Source: Aestuariivita sp964402685
Lineage (GTDB): Bacteria; Pseudomonadota; Alphaproteobacteria; Rhodobacterales; Rhodobacteraceae
Length of the DNA stretch: 64,000 nt
NCBI GenBank assembly: GCA_964402685.1
Contig: CAYODE010000003.1
Coordinates: forward strand, 1 to 64,000
Reading direction: 5' to 3'
The notes beneath the pieces were generated by a model. The model was not told where the DNA came from. It did no database searches and saw only the letters and a list, made by a program, of their open reading frames with translations. Made by a program: the position numbers and the translations under genes. This document shows, piece after piece, positions 53,338 to 61,037 of the stretch. Every line of letters begins with the position of its first letter. The stretch's first letter is position 1.

Positions 53338-54072
53338 TCAGCTATGCGCGTATTGGCGGACCATGTGACCGCCATCCACGTCCAGAACAAACCCTGTCGT
53401 GTTGGTATTTGACATCAAAAACAGCGCTGCATCTGCCGCCTCATCGACTTCACCGACCCTTGCTAGCGGAAGGGAGGCGCCCGTCGCTGCGTACATCCCC
53501 TCACGCGCGGCAGTATCCATACCGGCATAGGCTTCTGACTTGATCATCCCTGGGGACAAACAGTTGACACGCAGATCCGGACCCAGTTCCAGCGCTAGCC
53601 CGCGCGCTAACGCCTCCACCGCGCCGTTGACGGCGCCGAGGCCGGAACAGTTCATGCCGGGCCTGCGGGACAACACACCCGAAAAGAAGGTGATCGATCC
53701 ACCGGGCCGCAACTTGGACAGCGCGGATTTCGCTATGGAGTAGGGACCAAAGAACTTTGCATTAAACATGGCGCGAAGATCGTTCTCAGGCAGATGTGCA
53801 AAGGACCCATGCGCTGCGCTCGATGCCGAAATGACCAAGTGGTCGAACTTCTCCGGCAAGGATGCGGCCCAGGCGCTCACCGAATCTGGTTTTGTCATAT
53901 CCACGGGTATTGCGGTGCCGCTCCCCAGTTCAGCGACTGCGGCTTCAAGTTTCTCGCTGTCTCGGCTTGAGATAACGATTTCTGCCCCGGCTTCGGCCGC
54001 CTGACGGGCGATCGCCTTGCCGATTCCGGAACCCCCGCCAACGACCACAACCGTTTGTTCGTAGAATTTCAT
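53338..54072 (-). CDS. SDR family protein with atypical active site
   Basis: A 244-residue short-chain dehydrogenase/reductase. The cofactor motif is VVVVGGGSGIGKAIARQAAE (about residues 9-28), and the ISSRDSEKL end of beta-2 suggests NADP preference. The C-terminal half has LRVNCLSPGMIKSEAYAGMD and GFVLDVDGGHMV. At the catalytic helix the sequence is CSGLGAVNGAVEALARGLAL, so the usual Tyr-x3-Lys pair is replaced (Leu and Asn at the aligned positions). The ATG at 54072 has AAGGAG upstream. It is 12 bp after the F420-reductase-like gene and probably cotranscribed with it. Confidence 0.85.
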   Translation of the reverse strand: MKFYEQTVVVVGGGSGIGKAIARQAAEAGAEIVISSRDSEKLEAAVAELGSGTAIPVDMTKPDSVSAWAASLPEKFDHLVISASSAAHGSFAHLPENDLRAMFNAKFFGPYSIAKSALSKLRPGGSITFFSGVLSRRPGMNCSGLGAVNGAVEALARGLALELGPDLRVNCLSPGMIKSEAYAGMDTAAREGMYAATGASLPLARVGEVDEAADAALFLMSNTNTTGFVLDVDGGHMVRQYAHS

Positions 54073-54084
54073 CGTTGCTTCTCC

Positions 54085-54729
54085 TTAGCGAATTGCTTTG
54101 GTTTCGGGGCGAATAAAGTTGAAAACCGTGTGCGCATCACCGCCCGCGAACAGGAATTTGATCACCATCGCGGCGGCGGCTTCCAACTGATATGCGTGCC
54201 GATTGTCCCCGAGCCGCAAGGGCTCTGCTCCGACATCTGCGATCAATTGCGAGATCGCCGGGTCGGCTTGATCGTCCGAGGTGTAGAGCGTCACCATTTG
54301 CCGACCGTCATATGTCATGTCCGGGTCCGCCCATACGGCGACCTGCGCCATGTTGAACGCCTTGCCAACATGGGCACCGGGCAGGGCGTCTGCAATCGCT
54401 TCGGTCAGGGATCGACCGTCGGTACGTGTCGTCAGAAAGGTCTCGATACTGACCGGGTTGTTGATGTCGATCACGATCTTTCCTTCAAAGGCAGCGGGAC
54501 CCCCGGCGGATTCAATCGCGTCAAAGACGTCTTCCCAGCGGGTCGCAAGTACCACGACATCTGCGAACTCCACTGCCTCTGCGGCGGTTCCGCTCGCGCT
54601 ACCGACAGAGGCAGCTGCAGCGGTTGTTTTCTCGGCCGAGCGCCCTGACAGCATGATCTCATGCGTTCCTGTCCATTTACTGGCAAGCGCTTTGGCCATG
54701 CCGCCTGCACCTACAAATCCAATCTTCAT
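54085..54729 (-). CDS. NADPH-dependent F420 reductase-like / NAD(P)-binding protein
   Basis: A 214-residue protein of the coenzyme F420-dependent NADP oxidoreductase family. The Rossmann loop MKIGFVGAGGMAKALASKW is at the N-terminus, the second strand ends IMLSGRSAEK (Ser-Arg, favouring NADPH), and KIVIDINNPVS plus GAHVGKAFNMAQVAVW match the family. Such proteins in bacteria without F420 act as NADP-binding reductases of unknown substrate. The gene is divergent from a LysR regulator (start 54819) and upstream of the SDR gene. Confidence 0.82.
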   Translation of the reverse strand: MKIGFVGAGGMAKALASKWTGTHEIMLSGRSAEKTTAAAASVGSASGTAAEAVEFADVVVLATRWEDVFDAIESAGGPAAFEGKIVIDINNPVSIETFLTTRTDGRSLTEAIADALPGAHVGKAFNMAQVAVWADPDMTYDGRQMVTLYTSDDQADPAISQLIADVGAEPLRLGDNRHAYQLEAAAAMVIKFLFAGGDAHTVFNFIRPETKAIR

Positions 54730-54818
54730 TTGCGACTCCTGCGTCTAGTGATGAGGATTATGTAGGGGATCGGAAATCATAGTTGAAATTGATGTCATTT
54801 ATTGATTGCATAATTTGT

Positions 54819-55718
54819 ATGGATATAAAGCAATCTGACATTGGCTTGCTCATCGCATTGGACGTTCTTCTTGAACAGGAAAGCGTCACGGCTGCGGCTG
54901 ATATCCTTGGCATCAGTCAGCCCGCGATGTCAGCGCAATTGGCACGTCTGCGGACCCTCTTTAACGATCCTTTGTTGGCGGCATCCGGGCGCAAGCTTGT
55001 GCCGACCGCGCGAGCGGAGGAAATCAAGACACCCTTGCGCGCGCTCTTAATGGATTTAGATTTGCTGGTCAGACAAACGGCACAGTTTAATCCGAAGACG
55101 ACGGACAAGACCTTTCGCTTGATCGGAACCGATTACATTCATGCGGTCTTGTCGCCAGAGCTCAGTGTGTCGTTTGGTGAGGCAGCGCCCAAGGCGCGCG
55201 TTGCCCTGTTGCCGTTCGACCCTCCCTCGGTTTGGGCCCAGTTGGAACAGGATGACGCCGACATTGCGCTGGTCACCGCGATGAACCTCCCCGAAGCGCG
55301 CCGCCGTCCCGGTTTGACAGAGACATTCAAAGTCATTCAGCGGAAAAACCATCCACGCGGAACGGAGCCATTCACGTTGGATTCGTTTTGCGCAGAAGAC
55401 CACGCGCTGGTCTCGCCGGAAGGCGGCGGATTTTTCGGTGCGGCAGATAAGATCCTGTCTAACAAAGGGCGCAAGCGTCGGATTGCGTGTTCTTTACCGA
55501 ATTTCCTATTGGCTCCCAGTCTCGTCGCCACCTCGGATCTGATTGCCCTCATTCCAGCACGGCTCGCAAAACGCCACGAGGATCTGGTTGACCAGTTCGA
55601 TCCGCCTTTCCAATCGCCCAGTTTTTCTGTGGACTTGCTATGGCATCCCCGCCGTCAAAATGATCCTGCACACGAATGGCTCCGAGCTCTGGTCTCCCGG
55701 ATCGCCGCTCGCTTGTAA
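54819..55718 (+). CDS. LysR family transcriptional regulator
   Basis: A 299-residue LysR-type regulator from the ATG at 54819 (MDIKQSDIGLLIALDVLLEQ); the frame is open for 12 more codons upstream but that leader is not family-like. HTH: SVTAAADILGISQPAMSAQL. The effector domain starts at KTFRLIGTDYIHAVLSPEL and ends SFSVDLLWHPRRQNDPAHEW. The sequence resembles the NodD/NahR-like branch (WHPRxxxDPAHxWLR). It is divergent from the F420-like and SDR genes, which are its likeliest targets, and convergent with the TmpB-like gene. Confidence 0.88.
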   Translation: MDIKQSDIGLLIALDVLLEQESVTAAADILGISQPAMSAQLARLRTLFNDPLLAASGRKLVPTARAEEIKTPLRALLMDLDLLVRQTAQFNPKTTDKTFRLIGTDYIHAVLSPELSVSFGEAAPKARVALLPFDPPSVWAQLEQDDADIALVTAMNLPEARRRPGLTETFKVIQRKNHPRGTEPFTLDSFCAEDHALVSPEGGGFFGAADKILSNKGRKRRIACSLPNFLLAPSLVATSDLIALIPARLAKRHEDLVDQFDPPFQSPSFSVDLLWHPRRQNDPAHEWLRALVSRIAARL

Positions 55719-55735
55719 GCTGAGAAGCCGTGGAA

Positions 55736-56317
55736 TTATCCCAACGTTTCCAGATGCCCATCCACGACGCGCTGCACCATCGGCGCGAAATGCGAAAAGG
55801 ACGGTGTTTCCATATCCGGGAGCTTTCCAGCCTCGTCCAAATACCGCACTTGGATGATCTTCTTAAGGTTTGGGTTGGCTTCAAAGGCCGCAACTTCGTC
55901 CGCGTCCATCGGACCGCCCTGAAGGCTGAGCGTGTGCACCGATGCCTCGGACAAGCGATCAAAGTAGCTCGGCCGTGTTGCGCAAAGGTATCGCTTGGCT
56001 GCCACATGATACTTCACACAATCGATCACCACTGATGGGAAGAAGTCTGACAGAACCTCCGCGCCGGCGTCCTCGTGATGGCGATCCTGGGTATCATCCG
56101 GGTGGTACGTGCCGAATTCAGACGTGAAGTGCCCGATGTCATGTAATAAGGCCGCTACGATGACGTCTTCTGGCAGCCCTTGCGCTTCGGCCATGGTGGC
56201 GCCCTGAAGCATGTGCTGGGCCATTGTGACCGGCTCGCCCAAATAGGCCTCTGATCCGCGCCGTTCGAAAATGTCGGCCAGGAACGCAACGACGTTTTCA
56301 CGCGAAAGCTCAGGCAT
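55736..56317 (-). CDS. tmpB: HD-domain phosphonate oxygenase, TmpB/PhnZ-like
   Basis: A 193-residue HD-domain protein. The HD diiron motif is VAALLHDIGHFTSEFG, followed by RHHEDAGAEVLSDFFP. Near the N-terminus AYLGEPVTMAQHMLQGA places a Tyr and a Glu (about 25 and 28) three residues apart, as the substrate-gating Tyr/Glu pair in PhnZ-type oxygenases. The protein would cleave the C-P bond of 1-hydroxy-2-trimethylaminoethylphosphonate to glycine betaine and phosphate. The ATG at 56317 overlaps the dioxygenase stop by 8 bp (ATGCCTGA). The pairing and overlap strengthen the assignment; a PhnZ role with a PhnY-like partner is the alternative. Confidence 0.8.
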   Translation of the reverse strand: MPELSRENVVAFLADIFERRGSEAYLGEPVTMAQHMLQGATMAEAQGLPEDVIVAALLHDIGHFTSEFGTYHPDDTQDRHHEDAGAEVLSDFFPSVVIDCVKYHVAAKRYLCATRPSYFDRLSEASVHTLSLQGGPMDADEVAAFEANPNLKKIIQVRYLDEAGKLPDMETPSFSHFAPMVQRVVDGHLETLG

Positions 56318-57443
56318 CTTCAGCTTCCAGTGCCGCGAGAGTCGACAAGAGCCCGTCCTTGTCAGCGTAACAGCCTTGCAGCCATCGGGTACCTTCGCCT
56401 GAATAGCCTTTTCGCGCATGCAAAACGCGGGTGTTGTCGACGATGAACGCCTCACCCGGAGCGAGTTTGAATGCGATCTCCATCGCAGGGTCATCAATGA
56501 TGTCCGACAATCGGCGGTAGGCAGCGTACCAGTCGGCCATATCGTCAAAGGGCACATCCACACAGGGTGCGGCCGAGCGGGAATTGAAGCGGATACCCTG
56601 CAGCATGCCATCAGGTGAAAGCTCGATCATCGGTCGGCGGGATTGCAAAGCCACGCCCGCACTACCAGCATAGGAAAAGCGCATGGGATATCGCGACAAC
56701 AGCTCGAACCAGCGCGGTGCCTCCTTCCTCAATCGCAGCGCCGCGGCGAACCCGTCCACCACCATGTTCTCTCCGCCCTCTGCCGAGTTTTCCAGGCAAG
56801 CCAGGACTTGCAGCGTGGGGACCGGATCGCGATAAGGGTTGTCAGTATGGGCCTGCAAACCCAGCCCTGTATAGGCAAGGTTCACGGGGTTCACCTCGGT
56901 GCGCACCTCGAACAGCCGCCCGTAGTTCGTTTCACGCACAAAGCCAAAAAGATCAACGATATCAAAAAGACCACCTTCGCGCGGCTCCATGCCTATAACC
57001 TTGGCAAAGCCAAATTCACGTACGGCACCTAGCCAATTGCGCCTTTCATGTGCCTCAGATTTCAAGCGGCTGAGATGTGCGGAGGGTACCCGCCCCGACA
57101 TCTGACTGTCCCACGCGGAGACACCTGTTGGCAGAAGCCCACACTCCGCATTATCGGTTCGGTCATAAGTGTGTTCCGCTAACCATCGCTCCGGCCAAGC
57201 GCAAGTTTTTCCCTCGGGCGCGAAGGTGACATGCACTTGCCCCTCGCCCAGACGAGCGTCGTCAATTCTTAGGTCGCGCGGGATATCATTCAGGGTGATC
57301 AGTCTTTGATCATTGCCCGGGTCACGCGTTTCTGGATCCAACGCGTTGTCCCGCAACCAGATTGCGTGAAACCGCAACGACTGGTTTGAGCCGCTGAGAC
57401 GCAAGACTGTCCCATCCTCTTCAATCGAAATGTCTGACCACAT
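56310..57443 (-). CDS. tmpA: 2-oxoglutarate/Fe(II) dioxygenase, TmpA-like
   Basis: A 377-residue TauD/gamma-butyrobetaine-dioxygenase-family enzyme. The N-terminal DUF971-like part has HAIWLRDNALDPETRD, without the zinc cysteines of eukaryotic butyrobetaine hydroxylase. Iron ligands are in GLQAHTDNPYRD (His199, Asp201) and TRVLHARKGYSG (His342), with the 2-oxoglutarate Arg in GEGTRWLQGCY. In Leisingera, TmpA hydroxylates 2-trimethylaminoethylphosphonate for TmpB. Start ATG 57443 has GAAGGAAA upstream; the frame is open further but not family-like. An older label would be gamma-butyrobetaine hydroxylase; the adjacent HD oxygenase favours TmpA. Confidence 0.8.
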   Translation of the reverse strand: MWSDISIEEDGTVLRLSGSNQSLRFHAIWLRDNALDPETRDPGNDQRLITLNDIPRDLRIDDARLGEGQVHVTFAPEGKTCAWPERWLAEHTYDRTDNAECGLLPTGVSAWDSQMSGRVPSAHLSRLKSEAHERRNWLGAVREFGFAKVIGMEPREGGLFDIVDLFGFVRETNYGRLFEVRTEVNPVNLAYTGLGLQAHTDNPYRDPVPTLQVLACLENSAEGGENMVVDGFAAALRLRKEAPRWFELLSRYPMRFSYAGSAGVALQSRRPMIELSPDGMLQGIRFNSRSAAPCVDVPFDDMADWYAAYRRLSDIIDDPAMEIAFKLAPGEAFIVDNTRVLHARKGYSGEGTRWLQGCYADKDGLLSTLAALEAEDA

Positions 57444-57527
57444 GGCGTCGTGTTTCCTTCTTCTAATCCATACACGATCAAATCGAATGCCACTCGGCAA
57501 GTAGGAAACTGTTCGGCGCGAGAGTGG

Positions 57528-58751
57528 TCAACTCACCGTCTCTGGGGATGTCTGATCTGATTGAGGTCGTCGCCCCAAGAAAACCCCAAGGCTGATTGCC
57601 ATTAGAACTAGCGACAAGACAAACGGGGCGCCTGGCAAATAGATAACCGCGTTCTCGTGGGTGAAGGCCGCAAAAATGCCTGTCATGATCAAAGGAGAGA
57701 TGATCATCGATAAGGCATGAAGCGAGGCCAGAACCCCTTGCAATTCGCCTTGCGCGTCATCCCCCACGGCACGGGACATCATCGCGCTGAGCGCCGGTGT
57801 AATCACTGCACCCAATGCGGCAAGAGGCGTCAGAATGAGCGCCAGCGTCCCGCTTGTTATGACTGCCATTGCGCCAAAGGCCGCCATGTCAAACACATGA
57901 CCGTAGATCACTGTATTCCGTTCCCCGAGCCATTTCAGAAGAACACGGATCAACCCACCTTGGACCACGGCCATCATGATCCCGAACAATCCCAAAGACA
58001 GACCGATCATTTGCGGCGACCACGCAAAGCGTTCCTGCGTGAAATAGGACCAGACAGCTGGGTAGACGTAAAACGCAATGGAGTAGAGGAGATAGACGAC
58101 CAACAAACGCCCAATGCCCGGCAAACGCGCGACATGGCGGAACGCACCGAATGGGTTCGCACGCGACCACTTGAAGGGGCGGCGAATGCGATCGGTCACG
58201 GTTTCTTTCAGAACAAAATATCCAAAAACCGCGTTTAATGCCGCCAACACGGCCGAGGCATAAAACGGGGCACGTGTCCCAAACTCAGCGAGCGCACCAC
58301 CGATCATAGGGCCCAAAACAAAGCCTGCGCCGAATGCGGCACCGATCAGTCCGAAATTTGCCGCCTTTTCATGTGGCTCCGAGATGTCGGCCATATAGGC
58401 CGATGCAGTTGGGCCCGTCGCAGCGGTGATACCTCCGACGACGCGTCCCAGCAGAAGAAGCCACATGGTACCGGCGACCGCCATCACCAAATAATCAAGG
58501 CTCATCACCACTAGGGAAATCAACAGAATAGGCCGCCGGCCAAACCGATCGGACAATGCGCCTATGATCGGGCCAAACAGAAACTGCATGACGGCAAACA
58601 CAGTCGACAGGACGCCACCCCACAAAGCGGCACTGGCAAGCGTACCCCCCTGCACCTCCAAAATCAGGTCTGGCATGACAGGGATGATCAGCCCAATACC
58701 CATCGCATCCAGCATCACGGTGATCAGAATAAATGTGATGGGAAGGCGCAA
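57528..58751 (-). CDS. MFS transporter, TCR/Tet-like
   Basis: A 407-residue 12-helix major facilitator. Motif A between helices 2 and 3 is GALSDRFGRRPILLISLVVM; the first helix LDAMGIGLIIPVMPDLI and the GRVVGGITAATGPTASAYMA segment in helices 4-5 are typical of the tetracycline-resistance-like (TCR) group. Despite this resemblance, most chromosomal members are drug- or metabolite-proton antiporters of unknown substrate. It lies between pcaB (95 bp upstream) and tmpA (84 bp downstream), all on the minus strand. Confidence 0.87.
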   Translation of the reverse strand: MRLPITFILITVMLDAMGIGLIIPVMPDLILEVQGGTLASAALWGGVLSTVFAVMQFLFGPIIGALSDRFGRRPILLISLVVMSLDYLVMAVAGTMWLLLLGRVVGGITAATGPTASAYMADISEPHEKAANFGLIGAAFGAGFVLGPMIGGALAEFGTRAPFYASAVLAALNAVFGYFVLKETVTDRIRRPFKWSRANPFGAFRHVARLPGIGRLLVVYLLYSIAFYVYPAVWSYFTQERFAWSPQMIGLSLGLFGIMMAVVQGGLIRVLLKWLGERNTVIYGHVFDMAAFGAMAVITSGTLALILTPLAALGAVITPALSAMMSRAVGDDAQGELQGVLASLHALSMIISPLIMTGIFAAFTHENAVIYLPGAPFVLSLVLMAISLGVFLGRRPQSDQTSPETVS

Positions 58752-58846
58752 AACGGGGTCTCGTTGCAGTGACTAAATGTCAAACTAGGATGACAGGCTT
58801 TCAAAGGAAAGCCGTCTCAGATGGTTTGCCGTCACGTGACGTAGAG

Positions 58847-60181
58847 TTAGGCCTGTCGCGATCGCACAGTGGATGCAAACCGACGGGCGTCTGCAGGCGC
58901 GTGACCCATCTGGGATACAGGATCAAAAAGCTGGTTCGCTGGCAAATCGGGGAAGTCTCGGCGCACCAGGTCAGCAAGGGGTGTTTGCGTTTCCGCAGCC
59001 TCACGGCACAGCGCCTTTGTCGTTGCCTGCGCCTCGGGCCTTGGCATGTCGCGTGCCAAGGAAAAACTAAGCGCTTCCGCATGGACCATATCAAGCTGCG
59101 AAGACAACGCATGTGCCATCTGGGCAGGCTTTGGTGACAGATTTGGAGTGAGTTTTGTGGCGATTTCCAACGCGGCAGCCGTGCCAAGGACGACCTGCGG
59201 CAACGCCGTCCATTCGGCAAACCACGCCGCCCCGTCCCGCTGATAGCGATGCGCAGAGTTGGCTTGCAACACACTTAGCTGGCCCTGAACCTGTGCCGAT
59301 AGCGCGACCAACGCTGATGGAGCCACCGGGTTTTGCTTTTGCGGCATGGTTGAGGAGGCGCCGGAGGAACCAAGGCTAACTTCGTCAATACCGGTTTGTG
59401 TCAAAGCCGTCAGATCTTCGCCCATCTTAGCCAGAGCAATACAGATCCGCCCCATCCAGCTAGCAAGCCGCAAAACCGGTCCGCGATCCGTGTGCCAACT
59501 GCGTTCCGGATCCTCCAAACCCAGCGCCGCAGCGAGGTCTGCGCGCGTTTGCAAGGCTTCCGGTCCTAAAGCCGAGCCGGTGCCCGCGGCCCCTGACAGC
59601 GACGCCCAAAGAGATGTGCGACGCAAGGCGTCGATCTCTGCCAATAGATCCAGTAGCGGCCAACCCCATTCCGCGGCAACGGCACCAAAGGACGTGGGTG
59701 TCGCGTGCTGTCCGTAGGTGCGTGCGGCCATTGGCAGATCCGCATGGGCCTCGGCCAAGTCCGCCAAGGCGTTCAGGACGGTGTTCAGATGCGCCTCACA
59801 GTGCCCCAACGCCTGACGTAATCTAAGCATCAAACCGGTATCGATGATGTCTTGCGACGTCGCACCCCAATGCAGATATTGCGCATGCTCCGGCGCGTTC
59901 ATCGCCTCGCGGAACGCAGCAAGAAGCCCTGGCACGCTCACACCGTTTTCCCCGGTCGGGTCTGACAGCGCCCCGGGATCGATCTGCAACTCCATCGTCG
60001 CGCGGTGGATGGCTTGAGCACTCAAATCGGGGATGATGCCCTGCGCGCCTTGCACTTTGGCCAGCGCTCCTTCGACCAACAGCATGGCGCGCACCTCGGC
60101 CGTGTCCGAGAATAGGCGAGCCGTTTCACCCGTCGGAAAGAGGCGGTTGAAGATCAGGCTGTCAAAGACTGAGGCGGCCAT
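58847..60181 (-). CDS. pcaB: 3-carboxy-cis,cis-muconate cycloisomerase
   Basis: A 444-residue fumarase/aspartase-superfamily enzyme of the protocatechuate beta-ketoadipate pathway, lactonising carboxymuconate to gamma-carboxymuconolactone. The superfamily loop is SSGASSTMPQKQNPVAPSAL; HWGATSQDIIDTGLMLRLRQ and ARTYGQHATPTSFGAVAAEW are the other active-site regions. The ATG at 60181 (MAASVFDSLIFNRLFPTGET) matches the normal PcaB start, although the frame is open 34 codons further. It lies 34 bp downstream of pcaD. Confidence 0.9.
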   Translation of the reverse strand: MAASVFDSLIFNRLFPTGETARLFSDTAEVRAMLLVEGALAKVQGAQGIIPDLSAQAIHRATMELQIDPGALSDPTGENGVSVPGLLAAFREAMNAPEHAQYLHWGATSQDIIDTGLMLRLRQALGHCEAHLNTVLNALADLAEAHADLPMAARTYGQHATPTSFGAVAAEWGWPLLDLLAEIDALRRTSLWASLSGAAGTGSALGPEALQTRADLAAALGLEDPERSWHTDRGPVLRLASWMGRICIALAKMGEDLTALTQTGIDEVSLGSSGASSTMPQKQNPVAPSALVALSAQVQGQLSVLQANSAHRYQRDGAAWFAEWTALPQVVLGTAAALEIATKLTPNLSPKPAQMAHALSSQLDMVHAEALSFSLARDMPRPEAQATTKALCREAAETQTPLADLVRRDFPDLPANQLFDPVSQMGHAPADARRFASTVRSRQA

Positions 60182-60215
60182 GGCATCCCTCGTTTTTTTT
60201 CGCGTGCCAGTAAAG

Positions 60216-61004
60216 TCAGATATGGCCCGTCTCGCGCAGAAATTCCGAGAGAACGTGCGCGTATTCCTCTGGGTTTTCAACACAAGGCAGATGGCCCGCG
60301 CCCCGGATCAGGTGAAACTTTGAACCGGGGACGAGATCAACGGTTTCGCGCACCAGATCTGGCGGAGTTGAGCCGTCTTCACTGCCCGCAATCCCCAGTA
60401 CAGGCAGACGGAGGCCGCTGGTAGGTGTATAGAAATCCGTACCGGAGATTGCCGCGGAGCAGCCCGCATATCCTGCGTCAGGTTGCCGGACGAGCATATT
60501 GCGCCACAGCTGCAACTCGGGCGTGGCGCGGAACGCTTTTGAGAACCATCGTTCCATGACCGGATCGGCCAGCGCCTCAATACCACCTTTTTCAACGGCA
60601 GTAATGCGGTCATCCCACATGTCCTTGGTGCCGATCTTTGCGCCGGTATTCGACAGCACCATCGCACGGATCAGATCCAGTCGTTTGACCGCCAACCCCT
60701 GCGCAATCATCCCCCCGATGGAGAGACCGACAAACATGCAATCCCGCACCTCCAGCAGATCCAGAAGCCTTTCCGCATCGGACACCAGCGCTCCCATCGT
60801 GTAAGGGGCGGCAGGACATGAGGACAAGCCGTGCCCACGTTTGTCAAATCGGATCAGGCGCAGACCCTCGGGTAGATAGGGCAGGATCGGATCCCATAAC
60901 CTGAAGTCGGTGCCCAACGAATTTGCAAAGACGACTGGCGCCCCGTCCGCTGGTCCATCCACGCGATAATGAAGCTGGACATCTCCCAAATCGGCGATTT
61001 GCAT
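60216..61004 (-). CDS. pcaD: 3-oxoadipate enol-lactonase
   Basis: A 262-residue alpha/beta hydrolase. The nucleophile elbow is FVGLSIGGMIAQGLAVKRLD (Ser about 102), the oxyanion region VVFANSLGTDFRLWDPILPY is typical of PcaD, and the catalytic His is in IRGAGHLPCVENPEEYAHVL. It hydrolyses 3-oxoadipate enol-lactone to 3-oxoadipate. Placed directly upstream of pcaB on the same strand, without the usual pcaC or pcaHG between them. Confidence 0.9.
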   Translation of the reverse strand: MQIADLGDVQLHYRVDGPADGAPVVFANSLGTDFRLWDPILPYLPEGLRLIRFDKRGHGLSSCPAAPYTMGALVSDAERLLDLLEVRDCMFVGLSIGGMIAQGLAVKRLDLIRAMVLSNTGAKIGTKDMWDDRITAVEKGGIEALADPVMERWFSKAFRATPELQLWRNMLVRQPDAGYAGCSAAISGTDFYTPTSGLRLPVLGIAGSEDGSTPPDLVRETVDLVPGSKFHLIRGAGHLPCVENPEEYAHVLSEFLRETGHI

Positions 61005-61037
61005 GTTGGGTCCTTTCCTGGGGTCGGGGTCTGAGGA

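Noticed and set aside
53234..53368. 44-codon frame starting MSSKDDIGFGRDSLVPLPLR, with a GAGG site upstream
   Set aside because: It overlaps the 3' end of the SDR gene on the other strand, matches nothing I know, and the ribosome-site spacing is poor. It is probably chance.
56318..56611. N-terminal extension of the HD oxygenase
   Set aside because: It overlaps the TmpA-like coding region in another frame and has shadow-frame composition; the ATG at 56317 matches TmpB/PhnZ length.
57528..58751. Tetracycline resistance gene
   Set aside because: The protein has TCR-type motifs but no TetR regulator beside it and sits in a catabolic gene set, so a resistance role is not supported.
60182..60283. 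N-terminal extension of PcaB
   Set aside because: It overlaps the end of pcaD and is Arg-rich; the family start is at 60181.
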